In this document: positions 13,968 through 15,048 of the stretch, piece after piece
Position numbering within the stretch: position 1 is the first letter of the stretch
Layout: each line of letters begins with the position of its first letter
Origin: Bacillota bacterium
GTDB taxonomy: Bacteria; Bacillota; Clostridia; Acetivibrionales; DSM-1351
DNA length: 15,048 bases
Assembly: GCA_023391425.1 (NCBI GenBank)
Contig: JAEWAX010000151.1
Location: forward strand, 1-15,048
Direction: 5' to 3'
Notes under the pieces: model-generated
What the model was told of the DNA's origin: nothing
What the model saw: only the letters and a program-made list of their open reading frames with translations
Database searches by the model: none
Made by a program: the position numbers and the translations under genes

Positions 13968-15048
13968 TCAAATCTCAAATTCCTCAAACTCTTTTTCCAA
14001 CACTTCATCATTTATTTCTGTCTTTGCATACTCGAATTTTTCAGAGCCTAAAAGCTCAGAAACATTTATGTTAGGGTTTTGGTAGACTATATTGAGCAGT
14101 TCTATAAAATCACGGATAACCTCACGGGGTGTGATTTTTGTTTCTGCACCTATTCTGCTGAATTCAATTTTTATAAAATTGACCAGGTCTTCCTGACTTA
14201 AGGTTTGCTCATAATCAAAAAGACCCGAGTGAATATCCGCAAGTTTTTCAATTAAAACCAGCATTTCCTCGTATGTAAGAGGTGAGAGTTTTATTACAGG
14301 TGCAAGCACATCCTTTATATCATCACGTCCGAAACGGCCATCTTCAAGTCTGGATTTTAAAGCCTCATAGCTATAAACCCCGCGTCTTGTGTCCTCTATA
14401 CACTGAGGTGTGCCCCCCATTATAATACCTAGATACCTGGCTTTTCCCTGCAGTGTATCATTGTACATTGTAAGGATTTTTTCATAGTTATACTGCCGTG
14501 TAATACTGTTTGGTATCTTATATATATTAACAAGCTCGTCAATTAGTATAAGAAGCCCATTATATCCTGCTTTCTTAAGGAACATCGCAAAAAGCTTAAT
14601 GTATTCGTACCAGTCGTCATCTGTAATTATGATATTAACGCCAAGCTCCAACTTGGCTTCAGTCTTATTTACATATTCACCACGAAACCATTTTACTACC
14701 TTTGCTTTGCTTTCATCGTCTCCGTTAAGAAAGGATTTATAATATATAATTAAAAGCTTTGCAAAGTCAAAGCCATGAACCATTTCGTTAAGTGAACTTA
14801 TAACTTCATAAATTTTCTTTTCAACCAGCTTGCTAAATTCGCTGTCATTAAAGGAAAGATCGCTTTGTGAGGCTACCTCACTTTGGATATTACTTATCCA
14901 TCTGTCCAGTATAAGGGTTAGAGCCCCGCCTTCGGGTCTGGTTTTGGTAGACATATTCTGAATTAACTCCTTATATGTAGCCAGTCCCTGCCCTTTCGTA
15001 CCCTGCAATCGTCTTTCAGGAGAAAGGTCAGCATCTACCACAACAAAG
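13968..15048 (-). CDS. BrxD/DUF2791-type P-loop ATPase, 5' end outside the window
   Basis: C-terminal 359 residues of an ATPase whose start lies beyond the window; the frame is open through base 15048 and reads FVVVDADLSPERRLQG at the edge. The family is usually a little over 400 residues, so about 60-90 residues, including Walker A, are missing. Seen here are the DADLSPE strand after the P-loop, the Walker B stretch GLLILIDEL (about 14532-14558), a sensor-like IIMGGTP, a RLEDGRFGRDDI segment and a C-terminal TPREVIRDFIELL helix. These match DUF2791 proteins called BrxD in type 2 BREX. The last residues are very acidic. GTG 15041 could be mistaken for the start but has no ribosome binding site and splits a conserved strand. 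It forms a likely operon with the helicase 18 nt downstream. What lies upstream would decide whether this is BREX, a TerB-associated locus or something else. Confidence 0.82.
   Translation of the reverse strand, partial: FVVVDADLSPERRLQGTKGQGLATYKELIQNMSTKTRPEGGALTLILDRWISNIQSEVASQSDLSFNDSEFSKLVEKKIYEVISSLNEMVHGFDFAKLLIIYYKSFLNGDDESKAKVVKWFRGEYVNKTEAKLELGVNIIITDDDWYEYIKLFAMFLKKAGYNGLLILIDELVNIYKIPNSITRQYNYEKILTMYNDTLQGKARYLGIIMGGTPQCIEDTRRGVYSYEALKSRLEDGRFGRDDIKDVLAPVIKLSPLTYEEMLVLIEKLADIHSGLFDYEQTLSQEDLVNFIKIEFSRIGAETKITPREVIRDFIELLNIVYQNPNINVSELLGSEKFEYAKTEINDEVLEKEFEEFEI

Noticed and set aside
13857..14051. 64-codon + strand frame across the helicase-ATPase junction
   Set aside because: Antisense to two well-supported genes, with no initiation signal and no homology.
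15039..15041. GTG as start of the BrxD-like ATPase
   Set aside because: The frame stays open to the window end, the codon sits inside the conserved VVVDADLSPE strand, and the P-loop would be missing.
11703..15048. Calling this a complete type 2 BREX system
   Set aside because: Only brxD- and brxHI-like genes are in the window; the methylase, PglZ and kinase genes that define the type are not seen.
1..15048. CRISPR arrays, tRNA or rRNA genes, insertion sequences, attachment sites
   Set aside because: No regularly spaced repeats, cloverleaf-type sequences, transposase or integrase reading frames, or terminal inverted repeats were found.

Overview
The window is AT-rich chromosomal DNA of an anaerobic, endospore-forming member of the Clostridia (Firmicutes). 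The evidence is a CwlJ/GerQ spore-germination pair, strong AGGAGG-type ribosome binding sites, TTG and GTG starts, several U-tailed terminators, a c-di-AMP riboswitch and a molybdenum hydroxylase operon. A cellulolytic Ruminiclostridium-like clostridium would fit, but the genus cannot be fixed from the sequence alone.

Bases 1-3180 (+ strand) hold single genes and one pair, each closed by a terminator. They are a two-domain 4Fe-4S ferredoxin-like protein behind a possibly structured leader, an MTA/SAH nucleosidase (mtnN), and the cwlJ-gerQ pair. Bases 3361-4245 (+) encode an aromatic-acid-exporter-type membrane protein; its only well-placed initiation codon is ACG, set behind a perfect ribosome binding site.

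Bases 4308-9973 (+) form a molybdenum hydroxylase region. First comes a three-subunit xanthine-dehydrogenase-family enzyme (Mo-cofactor, FAD and 2Fe-2S subunits, translationally coupled). A hairpin and a candidate new promoter follow, then an unrecognised multi-pass membrane protein, a MocA-like molybdopterin cytidylyltransferase and a THEP1-like P-loop NTPase. The second group plausibly makes or delivers the cofactor that the first needs. Active-site positions suggest the substrate should not be assumed to be xanthine.

Bases 10057-15048 are all on the - strand. In transcription order from the right edge: a 5'-truncated BrxD/DUF2791-type ATPase and an Lhr-like DEVH helicase 18 nt behind it (a candidate defence or DNA-processing module cut by the window edge); a c-di-AMP (ydaO-type) riboswitch leading into a secreted LysM-SleB cell wall hydrolase; a strong hairpin; a decayed AraC-family regulator carrying two stop codons; and a small helical protein of unknown function.

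The most notable points are the truncated ATPase-helicase module, the c-di-AMP riboswitch, the unknown membrane protein in the Mo-cofactor cluster, the ACG start, the AraC pseudogene and a 30-bp tandem duplication between two genes. No tRNA, rRNA, CRISPR array, insertion sequence or prophage was seen.
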